From the NCBI GenBank assembly GCA_037953625.1, contig CM075656.1, positions 72,187,001-72,251,000 on the forward strand: 64,000 bases of DNA. Reading direction: 5' to 3'. Each line of letters starts with the position of its first letter. Within the stretch, counting starts at the first letter, position 1. Below, piece after piece: positions 1 through 13,475 of this stretch. This stretch comes from Crotalaria pallida (Eukaryota; Streptophyta; Magnoliopsida; Fabales; Fabaceae). Both the position numbers and the translations under genes were made by a program. Below the pieces are notes generated by a model. The model did not search any database. It was given only the letters and a program-made list of their open reading frames with translations, and was not told the origin of the DNA.

Positions 1-550
1 CCCACAGCTATATATGGAGGAATTGGATTCCAAACAATCCAAGAAAATTTAAAATAAAAAATTGTAGGTGATGTAGTGCATAATTTAATGGCTAGAACTT
101 GCAAACAATAATATACTCTACCCTTAATATTTTAGGTTGAAAAAAAAAATTTAATTAAGCTTGAAAGGCTTGGATAGATCTTCTGTAATTTGTTTTGAAT
201 TATAAAAGATCTTCGTCCCAAATACGAAACTAAAAAACAATAATGGGGTAAGTGGGGTAACTGGGGTTGACGTTACCTCAATCCGAGTATTCATCGATCG
301 ATTCGAATACAATAATTAATTCTTTAATAGAGTTCTAAATATTTATATTTGGCAAGATTATGGGTCAAATAATTCTAAAAGTAATGCATACATAAAATTG
401 GAGATCAAACTTCTATTTAACCTTGAATCAATCCCTTCCATCGAATGAAACCTACTTTTTTTTTTAAAGAATGATTTGATTCTTTTAAAGTGTTGGGTAC
501 GGTGCACTTTGAAAGATAATGTAATTGTTGCCAGGAACTTAATAAATGAG
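1..550. other. AT-rich intergenic sequence
   Basis: I see no coding frame, RNA gene or transposon boundary here. It is AT-rich flank to the foldback element that starts at 551. Confidence 0.5.
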
Positions 551-1030
551 AGGCTTAATTATGTGTCAAAGTTTTTGAACTTTTGAATATTTTGTCATAA
601 GTTTTTGTTTTTTTTTTAATGTTTGATTCTTCAAAGTTATTTCTTGGTTTGTCATATACCTCTGCTATCAATTTTGGCCAAATTTTGCTGACATGTCACA
701 CCAAAATCCTAGTTAGATGCAAGATGTTAGCCACATGAGCGAATATCCTTTTTTTAAAAATAAAAAATTAATATTTTTATATTTTTAGTTTAAAAAAATT
801 AAAAAGAAGGATTGAAGAGAAATGTCGTCTTCGCTCATGTGACACCACGTGGCTAACCTCTTGTGTCTAACTAGGATTTTGATGTGACATGTCAACAAAA
901 TTTGGTCGGAATCGATAATAGGGGTATATGGCAAACCCAGAAGTAACTTCGAGAGACAGAAATAAAAAAAAGAATAAGGGTTTGTAACAAAACGACTCTA
1001 AAGTTCAAGGACTTGACACCTAAATAAGCC
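551..1030. mobile_element. Foldback MITE-like element, family member 1
   Basis: The ends are inverted: the left end reads AGGCTTAATTATGTGTCAAA and the right end is its approximate reverse complement (TTGACACCTAAATAAGCCT). Inside lies a longer inverted pair, about 650-745 against 825-925, carrying motifs such as CCAAAATCCTAGTTAGA and its inverse. There is no coding capacity. A diverged copy lies at about 13069-13475 and shares the ends and the internal CTAGTTAGA and CACGTGG motifs, so this is a family rather than a chance palindrome. The superfamily is not clear. Confidence 0.6.
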
Positions 1031-1104
1031 TACTTGGGATTATGATGTTATACATAAGCTAAATTAAGGGTGTTTAGATCCAAACCAATAAAAAAAATAT
1101 GAAA

Positions 1105-1372
1105 ATCGTCACGGGGGCAAATAGCAAACCGAATATAATAAGTTTGAGGAAATAAGTATTGAAAAAATTGGATGGAATCTGTCACAAGGGCAAATAACAA
1201 ACCAGAGATAAGTTTGAGGGCATAAACATTGCAAAAGCTAGCCGAAATCCGTCATAGGGGAAATAGCAAATTGGAGATAAGTTTGAGGGCATAAACATTG
1301 AAAAAAAAATAAAGGTATTTGACAAAAATATCTCAAACTTTAGGAACTTGTGACATAATTAAGCCTAAATGA
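1105..1372. repeat. Degenerate direct repeats of about 75 bp
   Basis: Three imperfect units follow one another, each with a GGGCAAATAGCAAACC-like start and then AAGTTTGAGGGCATAAACATTG. The block ends in TAATTAAGCCT, which matches the terminus of the adjacent foldback element. This suggests a second, rearranged terminus of the same family. Confidence 0.5.
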
Positions 1373-3941
1373 AAGGTGAAAGTAGAACTTTATGAATTTT
1401 TAAAAGCTAGACTCATTTCTTTGATAGGATCCATTAATCCAATGAAAGAAATAAGGGATAATAGATAGTTGAGAAGGATAAATTAGACGAATTGTTGGGA
1501 AATAATATAATAGGATGATTTTTTTATATTGTATGTGTTAAGGATATGTAAGTAAGTGTTGTGTAGCATTATCTCATATATACCAATCAAGTTGGTTTGT
1601 TGATGTATGATTGTGGTGATGGATTTTCGGTAGAAGAACATCATTGAACAAATTAATGTATTTGGGGGTATGGTGTGTGCCATGTGTAAGGAAAGAGTCT
1701 CGGAGCATATTCATGTGTTGGCATTTACCTAGTTTAGATAAAGTAGTTGACATGATGGGTAACGATGGCTGTTATCACCATTTCACCATTATTGTTCGAA
1801 AAATATAATAATGGTGAAAAATTATTAGTTGGTCCTGTACTATGGTGGTCCGGACTCATCTCAACCGTTCAACATGTTAAAAAATTTAAAAAATAAAAAA
1901 TAAATGATGGTGATTGTCCTGGACCATGAAATCTCGGACCACCTAATAATTTCTCTGTTGCATGTCATTATGAACCATAATATAATAAGCGTGAGCCGTT
2001 GCAACCAATGTAATGTTTGGATTAACCACTGATTGTCGAGCGGTGAGTGTTGTGTATGACTCGGGGTCGAATTTCCGCTTTATAACAAATCTATGTCTAA
2101 GCATTTTCGTAAAGAAATCAACCAAGTAAATGTGTAACTCGGGCCGGTTTGTAGTGAGCTTACTTGTAATGATTACTATTTATATGTAAATCGAACATAA
2201 TAAGTGAATTTTCATTGTCCATACAGTAAGATTTTATGCAAAACCTAAAATTATCACAATCCAATATATTAAATACTCCCTTTAGTTTTATATGCAAGCT
2301 TCATTTAAAGACTTTTTTTGGATCTTTAATGTAAGTCCTATTTACAATTTCCAAAAACATTATTTACTTCTTTTATACAAACACTCATATGTACTTAATA
2401 CTTTTTATAGTCTCAATAAATTTTTAGAGGTAGTTTTGAAAAAAGTATACAAATATTTACATATCCAATATCACTAATAATACTAACTAATATTTTTAAA
2501 AGGTATATTTTTTAGTCAAAAAAGTTTATATATAAAACCGGACCAGAAAAATACATTATTTTCTCATTTAAATTTATTTTTCAAAGCATATTTAACATGT
2601 CTTATGCTGGTATGATACTACTATTTGTGGGGTGAATTTAAGAGTTGCATGATTGTATGGGAAAGTTACGTTGTGGACGACTTCCATAAAAGTAATGAGA
2701 TGATTATTGAATAAGCTTTTAATAAGTCAATATGGTTAAAAAAACAACATCAAATTACCATTAGAAAATTAATTAAGTACCAACTAGCACTTCTCAAATA
2801 ATGAATACTACTACATTATTCCATTTCCCATTATAATTTTCTTTTTCTGATTTCTTAACTTTTCAAGAGGTTAGCAATTTCCTAACAATATGATCATATG
2901 AATAAAATATTCTGGGCAAAGATAGGCCGCAAATACGATCGAGTTAGGGACACCAATGTAGCAACTTTTTTGATAATAATACATGGGGCACTATGCTTTG
3001 TCATAACATGCCTGTTTGAGAATAATGATACTTTTTAAGATAGTTAAGAGCATTTAATTAGATTTACTAAATAAGTTATTAGTATTGTTCGTTCAACACA
3101 AATTATAAAGAGTTTTTAGCTTTTATAAAGTAAAACAGATGAGTGGTAGATGATGAACCAATGGTGTAAAAAACTTTACACCGACGATGCACACCCATTA
3201 AACTCATAAAAGATATTATAAAAATGTTAAGTTGATTTCGTGCTAAACTTTAATAAGTCTCAACTCGTCACACGAACATTCTTAATTGAGTTATCCTTAA
3301 AGCTCATTTGTTATCATATAAACTTTAACCACCACTATTAACAACAAAACTTTTCTTAATAAGAAGGATAAACTCAAACTCGAGAGAACTTATTTAAAAT
3401 AACTCATTGAGAGTTAAGTTAGACAAGTTTAAAACATAGTTAAATGGTATGTCATACCAGTTTTGGTATAGGATACATGTTTAAAATCACTTTTATTATT
3501 ATTATTTTTACAAGATTTATTTTAATGACCCTATACGAAATATGTGGTACACCAAATTCGATATACAATAATGTAATTTAAACATTTATAACTAATATTC
3601 ATATCCAACACCTATTATTTTGGATAAAGATTTGAAATATAATAAAAAGATAAATTAAAAAATTCACCCTTATTTACTTAAAATAATAGATGTTGGACTT
3701 AGACACGAGACATGGAAGTTCAAATAAAATCATTGTTTAAGGTACATGGTATGTAGACCAAACCATGTAACTATAGTTTAAAGCATATGCAAATATAAGT
3801 GCGAACGAAGCTAAAGAGGCTTTCTTTTTCGGTTGGAATAGTAACTATAATTGCTTCTCTGTTGTCAGGCAAAGACAAGAAGAGAGAGTTGGAAGGCTCC
3901 GATCACTGTCTCTGAAATTCATATTTGGAACAGTAAACTCT
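1373..3941. other. Intergenic DNA upstream of the PIP5K gene
   Basis: Apart from short shadow frames I see no coding sequence. A small hairpin (GGTGTAAAAAACTTTACACC) sits near 3163-3182. The promoter of the kinase gene must lie in the right part, but no core element can be assigned with confidence. Confidence 0.4.
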
Positions 3942-3964
3942 GAGAGAGAGAGAGAGAGAGAGAG
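3942..3964 (+). repeat. (GA)n microsatellite in the probable 5' leader
   Basis: An uninterrupted run of GA dinucleotides is followed by pyrimidine-rich CTTC sequence. It lies about 1 kb before the start codon of the kinase gene. GA/CT tracts of this kind are common in plant 5' untranslated exons. Confidence 0.8.
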
Positions 3965-4810
3965 ATCTTCAGCTTCATCTTCAACTTCAACCACACTTTC
4001 ATTTCATCTCATTTCTACTTTCAAGGTTCTCTGTTCATGGATGTCATTTTCAACAATGTCCATTTCTCATTTCGCATGCCTCTTACCTTTTCTTTTTGTT
4101 TTCTTCCAATCCCATAGCATGTTACTTTTGTTAGCTTTATATGTTATAATATCTATACATAATTTAATAATTTAATATAGCAACTGTTATTATTTATTTG
4201 TTTCTTCTTATATCAAAAGCCAAGAGTTTCTGTGTCTTACCAACTATGCAGTAATATAATAAGGACTACTTAAAGGAGCTTCATTTGTTTCATTCATGGA
4301 AGAAGAATAGAGTGAATTTTCTCTTCATTTCTTTACAAAAATCCTCAACCAACCAAGTGGAATGAGTTTGGATCTCTTAAACATGTGATGATTTATGTGT
4401 ATGAAAAAAAAGGATATTGTTACAAGGGAGATCAGTCTTTCACCTATCAGGTGGTGGGAGGATCAGGATACTAGCTGTTATGAGGAAAAAATTATTGCTT
4501 TAATCTTTTATCCTTAAATGAAATTATGGGTTACTACTGATTTTAGCCGTGGTATCTGTTTAATTCTGTTATCCTTATTGAAGAATTTAAGATTATGATT
4601 GCATGTTGTGATCGACGTTTTTTTGCATTTGTTTGTGAAGAAAATAGCGCATTTATTCATTGTGCTTTATAATTTAAGCTTGTTGATTTATATACTCTAT
4701 AAGCTCTCTTGGATTATTGGCAATCTCTGCTTGTGTAGAAGGTATTTGTCTTCTTACTTGAGTGATTGCATATTTCTAATTTATTTATTTATTTATTTTT
4801 TATGAATCAG

Positions 4811-4937
4811 GAAAAAAGAATTTAAAGGGTGAATCTCTTGGCAAGATTTCGTATATGCAATCCTTCTTGTGTTCTAGCTGTTGAGAAGTTGGGAGGCCTG
4901 AAATTCTATCAGGAAATATTCCTTTTGGTCATTGTGC
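4811..4937 (+). other. Probable 5' UTR exon of PIP5K
   Basis: A good acceptor (TTTTTTATGAATCAG) ends at 4810 after a T-rich stretch and is followed by purine-rich leader sequence running into the start codon at 4938. A donor candidate lies near 4026 (TCAAG followed by GTTCTC), which would give a leader intron of about 0.8 kb. Transcript data would be needed to confirm the leader exons. Confidence 0.4.
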
Positions 4938-7900
4938 ATGTCTTGCACTGTGGCCATAGTTGATAATTTGGATGGAGGAGCACTTTCTGGTGCAGAGAGA
5001 ACAAAATCTCTTGATGCCGATTCTAACATAGACCGACTATCTATATTGGCAAATGGCGAAGCTGATCATTCCTCTGAGATTGTTGGCTTTAGGGTTGGAG
5101 AACTCTTACTTTCTAATGGAGAATCATATTCCGGGTCCCTTCTCGGCGATATGCCTGAAGGGCATGGTATTTATGTGTGGTCCGACGGTGGTGTATATGA
5201 AGGTGAGTGGAGACGGGGGGTGAGAAATGGGATTGGAAAAATGCGATGGCGTTCTGGTGCAGTATATGAGGGTGAATTCTCTGGTGGCTATATCCATGGT
5301 ACGGGAACATATATTGGTTCTGATAAATTGACCTATAAAGGTCGGTGGCGTTTGAATCTTAAACATGGTCTTGGCTATCAAATTTATCCTAATGGAGATA
5401 TCTTTGAAGGTTCTTGGATACAAGGAATACCAGAGGGGCCTGGAAAGTATACCTGGGCCAATGGAAATGTATACTTGGGGAATATGAGAGGCGGGGCAAT
5501 GTCAGGAAAAGGAACTCTCACGTGGATTACCGGGGACTCATTTGAAGGAAGCTGGTTAAATGGCATGATGCATGGGTTAGGAGTTTATACTTGGAGTGAC
5601 GGTGGCTGCTATGTTGGGACTTGGACACGCGGTCTAAAAGATGGAAAAGGGACCTTTTATCCAAAAGGTAACCGCCTTCCAACTGTGCAAGAAATTTACC
5701 TCAGTGCGTTGAGAAAAAGAGGGCTATTGCCAGATTTGAGAAAGCAGAAGCAGGTGGGAGATGTCATGGTTGGTCAGAACCAGAGACCTCAGTCTAATAG
5801 AAATGTTTCTCTTGAAAGGCGTTGGAGTCTTGAGGTATCAATTGAGAAAGTGATTGGTCACGATTCAACATTTGATTTAGCAGAAAACGGAGATAAAGAG
5901 GATAATGCAAAGACCCCAATTTTGGAACGAGAGTACATGCAAGGTGTATTAATAAGCGAGCTAGTGTTAGATAACATGTTTTCATCACAATCTAGAAGGA
6001 CAAGGCGGCTTCAAAAGCAACTCAAAGATATTAAAAGACCTGGTGAAGCGATCATTAAAGGTCACAGGAGTTACGATCTGATGCTCAGTTTGCAGCTTGG
6101 AATAAGGTAAAAGCACTATTTTTACTTGTAGCACACTCGATCTGCTTTAGTTGCCATCAGTTGTTACAATGCTATATGAATTTTTCTACGCAAGTATTTA
6201 TCTGCTTGCTTTTATTTTTATTCAATTGTACTTGCTAACATATGAGCAATGTTGGAAGTAGCAAAGTCATAAAACCTTAATTAGGAATTTGATATGGTGG
6301 ATGGTTCTATACATTAACTATTGTAAAAGGTAATGTTCCTTTTCCCTTATTGGTGATATAAGGAATCACATGGCAAACAAATATATGCTTCTCAGGTCTA
6401 TTTCACAAGTTTGAGTGGAACTTAGATAACTTGTTTTGATTTCTTACTCCATTCTTTTTTGCATAAGTAATTGCTCACACAATTCCAGACCGGAGGTGAT
6501 GATTAGGTAAAGCCCTCCCCAAATTGACGACTACAAGATTCAAACCCTTGGCATTGTAAGGGAAGTTCGCCTAAGGTCCTAGTCTACTTCCAGTGCGACC
6601 AGCCACTGTTAGGCTGTCATGAGGAACCATAAACTATGAACTGAAGGCACAGAATCTACCTAATTTAGAAACCGAGTTAAAATGCTATCTGGGACCAGGA
6701 ATATCTCTATTTCCTTTTGTCATGGTTTTGCTTAATAATTTAAACCTGTGCCTCAATATGGTTAGGTATACTGTCGGCAAGATTACACCAGTACAGAGAC
6801 GAGAAGTTCGAGCATCAGATTTTGGTGCCAAAGCAAGCTTTTGGATGGATTTTCCTAAAGAAGGTTCTCAATTGACACCTACTCATCAATCAGAGGATTT
6901 TAAATGGAAAGACTACTGCCCGATGGTGTTCAGGTTTGTAGTTAACACTTAGGATGATTTATTTCTTTCATGCGGCCTTTATATCATTCATATACTTACT
7001 AGGCATGCATGTACACGTATCCTAGTTTTTTAAAGTAGCTGTGGCTCTAGAATTAAGTTGTTGTTACTACTTACTGGTTTATTGTATACTGCTATACCCT
7101 GAAGACTAGGCATTTACATTTGTTAATATGACAGATTCTTCTATTTTCATTTGAAATTCCCTTTTTTTCCCTGTCAAAGGAAGAAAAATTTTATCCTATA
7201 ATTGTCCTTAATTTTCTGTGTTATTCTGAAAGACAAATGTTTCGTGAATCTTACATCATAAATTCTGTGCACATCCATACCAAATTATAATGCCTTGATA
7301 ACATGAATTGAAGCATGAAATAATTTCTCAATATCGACTCTTAATTATGTGCTTTTAAGTTTTAATCAAACCACAAGGGTTACATGTTGAATCCCTGTTG
7401 ATCTTACAATCTTATTCTTCAAGAATATAAATGAAAACAAGAGGGAAAGGTAACAGAAAGCTAATTGCAATTACGGAAGTTTACTTTTCATGCTTTACAA
7501 TTGCGAATACACTAATGATGGAACAAACATTACAACTCCATTTTCTCTTTCTTCCGATCCCTTTTCATATGTTTATTAGATATGACCTTCTTGAGATCTG
7601 TTGCAGAAATTTAAGGGATATGTTCAAGATTGATCCTGCTGACTACATGATGTCCATTTGTGGAAACGATGCTTTGAGGGAACTGTCGTCCCCAGGGAAA
7701 AGTGGTAGTGTCTTTTTCCTGTCTCAGGATGATCGTTTCATGATCAAAACTCTGCGAAGAACTGAAGTCAAGGTGTGTTGAAAAACATGTTTGGACCAAT
7801 AGAAAATAAGAGGTTGATATTAATGGGCATTTCACATCAAATAATATTTTATATATTCATAACATTTGTCATGTTTCAGGTTAATCTCTTATGTCTTGTG

Positions 7901-10900
7901 TCTCATCGGTCTGTATTTTAAGCATTCAATGTACTCTATCGTCTCATTGGGGCTAATAAAAAAATTGGCATAATTGAAATAAAAAAAATTGTGTATTTTG
8001 AATGGCAAAATATGCTACAGGGAAGAATTATGACAGATGTAGCTGTCTTAAATTGTAGAGATAATCTATATCATCATGGTTATGTGCAAGTGGCAAATTT
8101 TTATTTCGAATAATTTTATGGGTGTCGAATGAACTTAGTGTAGTTGCTAGTGGTCTTCACTTGAGAGCAGTTTTTCTTTGTTTTGTTTAGAGGGTTCTAT
8201 AGAAACAAGGAGGCCAAAAAAAATTGAGGCAGTGTGCAGATTTGTCAGTGATGCATTTGTTTAAGAGGAATTCACACATTTTCAAGGCATCTATTTGCCC
8301 CTAGATTTTCTATTGTATGAATTGTGTTTATGGCTTCTTTATGGTGCCCTGCTCATTACTGTTTTAAGGGTGTTTCTATTCTGATATGAAGAGAGACTAC
8401 AGAGTTTTGCCGCATTCTTGATTTACTATCCTATATCCATTTTTTTCTCTGTTTAATTTAGGAGGATCTTATTGTCCCCCTCATTCTGCTTTTCCTCCTT
8501 TATCTCTAATTTTTATTTCAATCCACAATAAGTAAAAGGAAATTCAGCTATCAATCTAATACTTACTGAAGCAACTTGTAGTACAGACGTTTGATAATGA
8601 TATTGTAGTATTTACCTGTTATCTACTTGCTTTAATAATATACACATTCCGGTGACAAAATTTGATATGTAGGTTCTTCTAAGAATGCTTCCAGATTATC
8701 ATCATCATGTGAAGTCTTACGAAAATACACTCATCACAAAATTTTTTGGCCTGCACAGGATTAAACCTTCAAGTGGTCAAAAGGTAATGCTCATATGTAT
8801 TATTGCATTTTCTGTGCCCGAGTCATTTTTATGTATCAATTATGGATTTCACAACTTGAACCTAATACTCACAATCTGAAATATCAAGTATGAAAATAAT
8901 CATTAAGCAAATTTACTTCATCATATATTTGAGTCTCTCATAACTTGTTTCTTTCGTGCAAAATGACTTATGATGCACATTTCCTTTTAAATAGGAGGGT
9001 AATATTTGTATGTAATTTTCTGTCTTGCAGTTTCGCTTTGTTGTAATGGGCAATATGTTCTGCACAGAATTAAGGATCCATCGGAGATTTGATTTAAAAG
9101 GTTCATCCCTTGGACGGTCATCGGACAAGATAGAAATTGATGAGAATACCACTCTTAAAGATTTGGATCTGAACTACAACTTTTACTTGGAACCATCTTG
9201 GCGGGAATCTTTATTAAAGTAAGTTGTAGTTACAAAAGAATCTTGTTTATACTTGCATCTGGGATTCTTTTAATCGATAAAAGAAGAAATTCTATAAGAT
9301 GGAATATAAAGAAAGAGAACATAAGAATAAGATACTCTCCATAGTCTAGGTAACAAAGAACAACACGTGAATAGAAGCAAATGTATATTCTTTTTATTTA
9401 GTACAACATGAAAGGCAGCTGAATCATAAGCCATATTTTGATAATGTTTCAGAATTTTTTTCAGGCCAATAATCTTTTCCCCCCTCCCTGTCCTACAAAA
9501 TATGATCTTCTTATAAAGAATTATAATTGCCAAAATTTTGTCTGATGAGCTTAGTAGTCCCAATTTTGTCAGCAAATTCTATTATCACACGTGTTTTTGG
9601 TTGCACACCATACAAATTTTCGAATACACTATCCGACAATGTAATTTTTTCATTTTTGGATAAGCTATCCGAAATTTTGCACTGTCGGATGGGCAATCCA
9701 ATAGGTGCGAAACTGAAATCATGGGTGTCAATAGCAGCACCCATTTTGTATGATGTATAGTTCTGCATGCAAACAAATATAAGTTGGTGTTAATTGACAT
9801 AATATCTTAAGATGGCAGCATTCTTAGATATAAATTTCTCTAATTCTTATATCTTGACTGCAAAATATTAATGTTTCCTCTTACTCATACTTTTTGTGCA
9901 GTCAGATTGAAATAGACAGCAAGTTTTTGGAAGCACAGCGCATTATGGATTACAGCCTTCTTCTTGGCGTTCATTATCGAGCTCCCCAGCATCTTCGTCC
10001 TCTCATGTCATACAACCGAAGTACAAATGGGGATGGATTAGCAATTCTTGCAGAGGAAGGTGCGTATCAGATCCTATATAGTAAAGCAAATGATTCATAG
10101 TTGATTGACCATTAATTGGTTGATGCTTGTTTCTGTGTATAATCAATTATGTGTATGATCAATTATTGTTATAATTAATTATAATATAATCAGTATCAGC
10201 AATTTCTGTGTGATAGTTGTGACATAAAACAGGCATGATCCGACTCTCTATGTTAAGCTTTTTTAGAAGTCATAATTTTGAGCCATTTTATAGATTCTTA
10301 TAGCTTATCTAGACTTTTGTTTATTATATGCATTCTGATATTATTTTTTCTCTGATTCTTATTTTTAAATCTAAACAAGAACATCTATTCGGCTTAGGGC
10401 ATAAGTAGTTTGCATATTACCTGAATATGTTCTCTCATCCATGACTCATAGTTATATTCTTTCTTTTTCTAATAGAACTATAAACATGGAACTTATTTAT
10501 TTAATAATTTCGTCAATGATCATTGATAGACCCTCTGGAGGATGAGGTAATGAACTATCCACAAGGCCTTGTTCTGGTTCCTCGAGGAGGAGATGATAAT
10601 AGTGTTGTTGTAGGCCCTCACGTGAGGGGTAGTCGGTTGCGAGCTTCATCTGCTGGTGATGAGGAGGTGGATCTACTTCTACCTGGTACAGCAAGGTGTG
10701 GTTTCTTGATGATTTTGATGATCTTACTAACTCTTTGGTAGTTCATAATAGTGCACATGCAATCCTATTAATATGTATAATTAATGCCTTTTATATGAAA
10801 GTCAAGTTGGGTTTCTAAACTGGTATGTTCACAAGACTCGAAGAAAATTGGGATCATTGCCACTGATAGATGGTTCAGTGGCTCTGGTAATTTAAGGTCA

Positions 10901-11678
10901 AGAGTGATGGAGCTTGGAAAATCACCTATCACCTTATGCATTACTACATGGTTGCATGCGTGGTCCGGCATCAGCTATGAGCTTAACCAAATTCTTGTTA
11001 ATGCCTTCCAATTTTATGCATGAAAAGCATCTTTTTAAAGGCTGGGAGGGGGAGAAAGAGAATATATGATGTGCTTTGCCACAAAAATAAAACATTGCAA
11101 TGCTTAGCCTTTCCTGGTCTCTTTGCGACTGGAATCCTGATGCACCCTAAAACTCCATTATATTCATCGCACTTGCGTTTGTAACTTGGTATTTTCTTTA
11201 TAAGAGATTACACTAGAGTGTGGATTCCCACATCATAGCTGCATGCTAGATTGGAGCTATCCATATAAAGACCATGTTATATAGTCTAGGTATTTCATTC
11301 AAGATCTTGATGATTAAAAGTGTTCTTTTACATCACAATTGGAATGATCGCTAATTATTCCATACTGAAATTTTGCTCTTTCTCTACAATTTGTTAAACA
11401 GACTCCAAATTCAGCTTGGTGTGAACATGCCATCGAGGGCAGAACCGATTCCAGGAAAACAGGAAAAGCAAATGTTCAACCAGGCGTACGATGTCGTACT
11501 TTACCTGGGTATCATTGACATATTGCAAGACTACAACATGACTAAGAAGATTGAACATGCATATAAATCTCTTCAGTTTGATTCATTGTCTATCTCAGCT
11601 GTGGACCCTAAGTTCTACTCGCAACGCTTCCTGGAATTTATTCAGAAAGTGTTTCCACCAAATGCAATGTCAGGTTAA
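4938..11678 (+). CDS. PIP5K9: Phosphatidylinositol-4-phosphate 5-kinase with MORN repeats (PIP5K9-like)
   Basis: Phosphorylates PtdIns4P to PtdIns(4,5)P2 at membranes. Coding exons: 4938-6106, 6766-6933, 7607-7772, 8673-8783, 9031-9218, 9902-10059, 10530-10695 and 11402-11678, all with GT-AG introns. Together they keep one frame of 800 codons plus TAA. The open frame extends upstream only to a TTG, so the ATG at 4938 is chosen. Eight MORN repeats (G-x-x-Y/F-x-G-x-W, 23-residue period) span roughly residues 61-240, as in plant type B PIP5Ks. The kinase domain begins in exon 2. Visible motifs are the G-loop region KSGSVFF with the ATP lysine in MIKTL (exon 3), DLKGSS (exon 5), MDYSLL (exon 6) and the metal-binding IID in GIIDILQDYN (exon 8), followed by an activation loop with adjacent lysines. 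Length and N-terminus most resemble Arabidopsis PIP5K9; the exact orthologue is inference. The gene appears intact. Confidence 0.93.
6487..6640 (-). mobile_element. Possible SINE fragment in PIP5K intron 1
   Basis: On the minus strand the segment contains AAGGGTTTGAATCTTG, which resembles the B box of a tRNA-derived promoter, in sequence more GC-rich than the rest of the intron. Neither a tail nor a target-site duplication was found, so the call is weak. Confidence 0.3.
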
Positions 11679-12393
11679 AGTTTTGGATGCAGAATTTAAC
11701 CAGTTAGTTTATTCAGAAAGTGTGAACATTACCATCTTTTATGCATGCTCCAGCTCCACAAACCACAATTTCAATTTGCTAGGTGGCCACATGGGCACCT
11801 TGGTGATGGTGACATTTTGAAATCTGGTATTGTAAATAATCTGAGGTAGATTACTCAAATCAATACTTTGAATTTTTAATCATTTGGTGGATGACATGAG
11901 TTTATTTGTCTCTTCTTGAGGTCACATGGGTTTATTCCATTAGTGATTCAGATTGCATGTGTCAAGGCAGGTTTGTGCTTTGTTTGCTTCTGGTGACATA
12001 GATTTGAAATTCAACTGCTGTTGTAGATTGTTCCAATTTTGTTGGTGGGAATACTTCTTTGAAGTGTAGCAGGACCTACCAAAAAGAGTAAGCATAGTTT
12101 GGTAAGGTTGGAACCTTGATCTTTCGTACTTTCTAGAATGTATAGAAAAGGGGGAATTAAGAGTGCATAGTTCTCTTTAACAGTATAACATGCAATTGAA
12201 TATAGATTCAGAGTTATAAATTAAAGTTCTGCCTAATATCTTCAAAGCATGAGCAACACTTTCCTTTAGGCCATAATTCGCCCCCACTTATACCAAACCT
12301 TGAATGCAATTTGGATGGCTAGTGGCTAATTTCCTGCAAGATACAATGAAAAATCCTTGAGTATGGTTTGCTCTCCGAAATCCCTAATGAATA
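11679..12393. other. 3' flank of PIP5K and intergenic DNA
   Basis: This probably includes the 3' UTR of the kinase gene. The segment after the stop has a short open frame (to 11820) with no recognisable content. No other gene is seen. Confidence 0.4.
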
Positions 12394-12692
12394 TTTCTAT
12401 CATGCAACCAAATTTTGGATTGTTGCAAAACAATCCTTTGATGAACCAATGGTTATTTGACAAATCATCTAGTGAATCTATGTCATTGTCACATTCGCTC
12501 TGTATAAATCAAAATTGAATTCTTGCAATTTGATCCAATATTAAAGTTGAGTTATTTCAATTTAGTCCTTGTGTCTCACATAGAGCTGATGTGACAATGA
12601 CATGTTTTCACTAGATGATTTGTCAAGCAGTCGTTGGTTTATTAAAGGGTTATTGTGTAACAATCCAAAATTTGGTTGCATGGAAGTTATGC
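12394..12692. mobile_element. Inverted-repeat MITE
   Basis: The left arm contains ATGCAACCAAATTTTGGATT, then TTGACAAATCATCTAGTGAA. The right arm contains their inverse in the opposite order (TTCACTAGATGATTTGTCAA, then AATCCAAAATTTGGTTGCAT). The element is about 300 bp, non-coding and AT-rich, as expected for a non-autonomous foldback transposon. The target duplication was not resolved. Confidence 0.65.
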
Positions 12693-13068
12693 CCAACTAT
12701 AATAATGGTGTTTACAAAATGATCGGTTGCTTCTGTTTTTTTTTTCCTGTGCTCTAAGGCGAGGTCGAGTGAATTTGGCATGTCTTGAACGTGACATGTT
12801 CTAAAATGTTGGTGAGTGTTGCCTTTTATAGGTACTTTGTGTTATTTCGTGAATCATCATAACTCTCCATTTTAGAAGGATTTTATGAACAAACAATTTT
12901 CTCATTCATGATGAATAACTACCTTGATAACATCTCATATATTTGGATTAATTTATTTTTATTTTTGGTGAACTATATTTGGATTAATTTAGAGGACATT
13001 AATTTCAATTTAAAAATCCTCTCACAAATTCCATCATCCATGTATGATGATAGAAATCATATAAATAA

Positions 13069-13475
13069 GGTTTAATTATGTTTTCAGTCCTCGAACATTA
13101 GGGTAATTTGTCATACCAAAATCCTAGTCAGATGCAAGTGATTAGTCATATGGTATCGTATTATGTCACGTGGTGCGAAGATCATTTTTTTTAAATTAAA
13201 AAAACTAAAAATGTTAAAATTTTTATATTATTAGTTTAAAAATAAAAGGAAAATAAAGAATTGGAGAGAGGTCGTCTTCGCTTATGTGTCATCACGTGGT
13301 TAATCTCGTGCGTCTGACTAATATTATGGTATGATATGTTAGCAAAATAGGTATGAAAGGTATATGACAAACCCAACCGTAAATCTGGGGAACTAGACAT
13401 TAAAAAAAAAAAAAAGAATAAAGACTTGTAACAAAATGACCCTAAAGTTGAAGGGCTTCACACAATTCTAAGCCT
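13069..13475. mobile_element. Foldback MITE-like element, family member 2
   Basis: This is a diverged copy of the element at 551-1030. It has the same terminal AGG(C/T)TTAATTATG motif with an inverted right end (TTCTAAGCCT). It also has the same internal inverted blocks around CCAAAATCCTAGTCAGA and CGTCTGACTAATATTATGG, and the same CACGTGG motif. It is non-coding. Confidence 0.6.

Noticed and set aside
4599..4805. 68-codon hydrophobic frame just before the PIP5K coding start
   Set aside because: It lies in the T-rich stretch that appears to be a leader intron ending at 4810. Its hydrophobic residues come from T-rich codons.
5113..5423. Open frames on the minus strand opposite PIP5K exon 1
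   Set aside because: They mirror the repetitive MORN coding sequence. The plus-strand frame has the domain homology and correct splice borders.
9511..9768. Overlapping open frames in PIP5K intron 5
   Set aside because: Both strands are open in a short AT-rich intron segment, there is no recognisable domain, and exon junctions on each side are clear.
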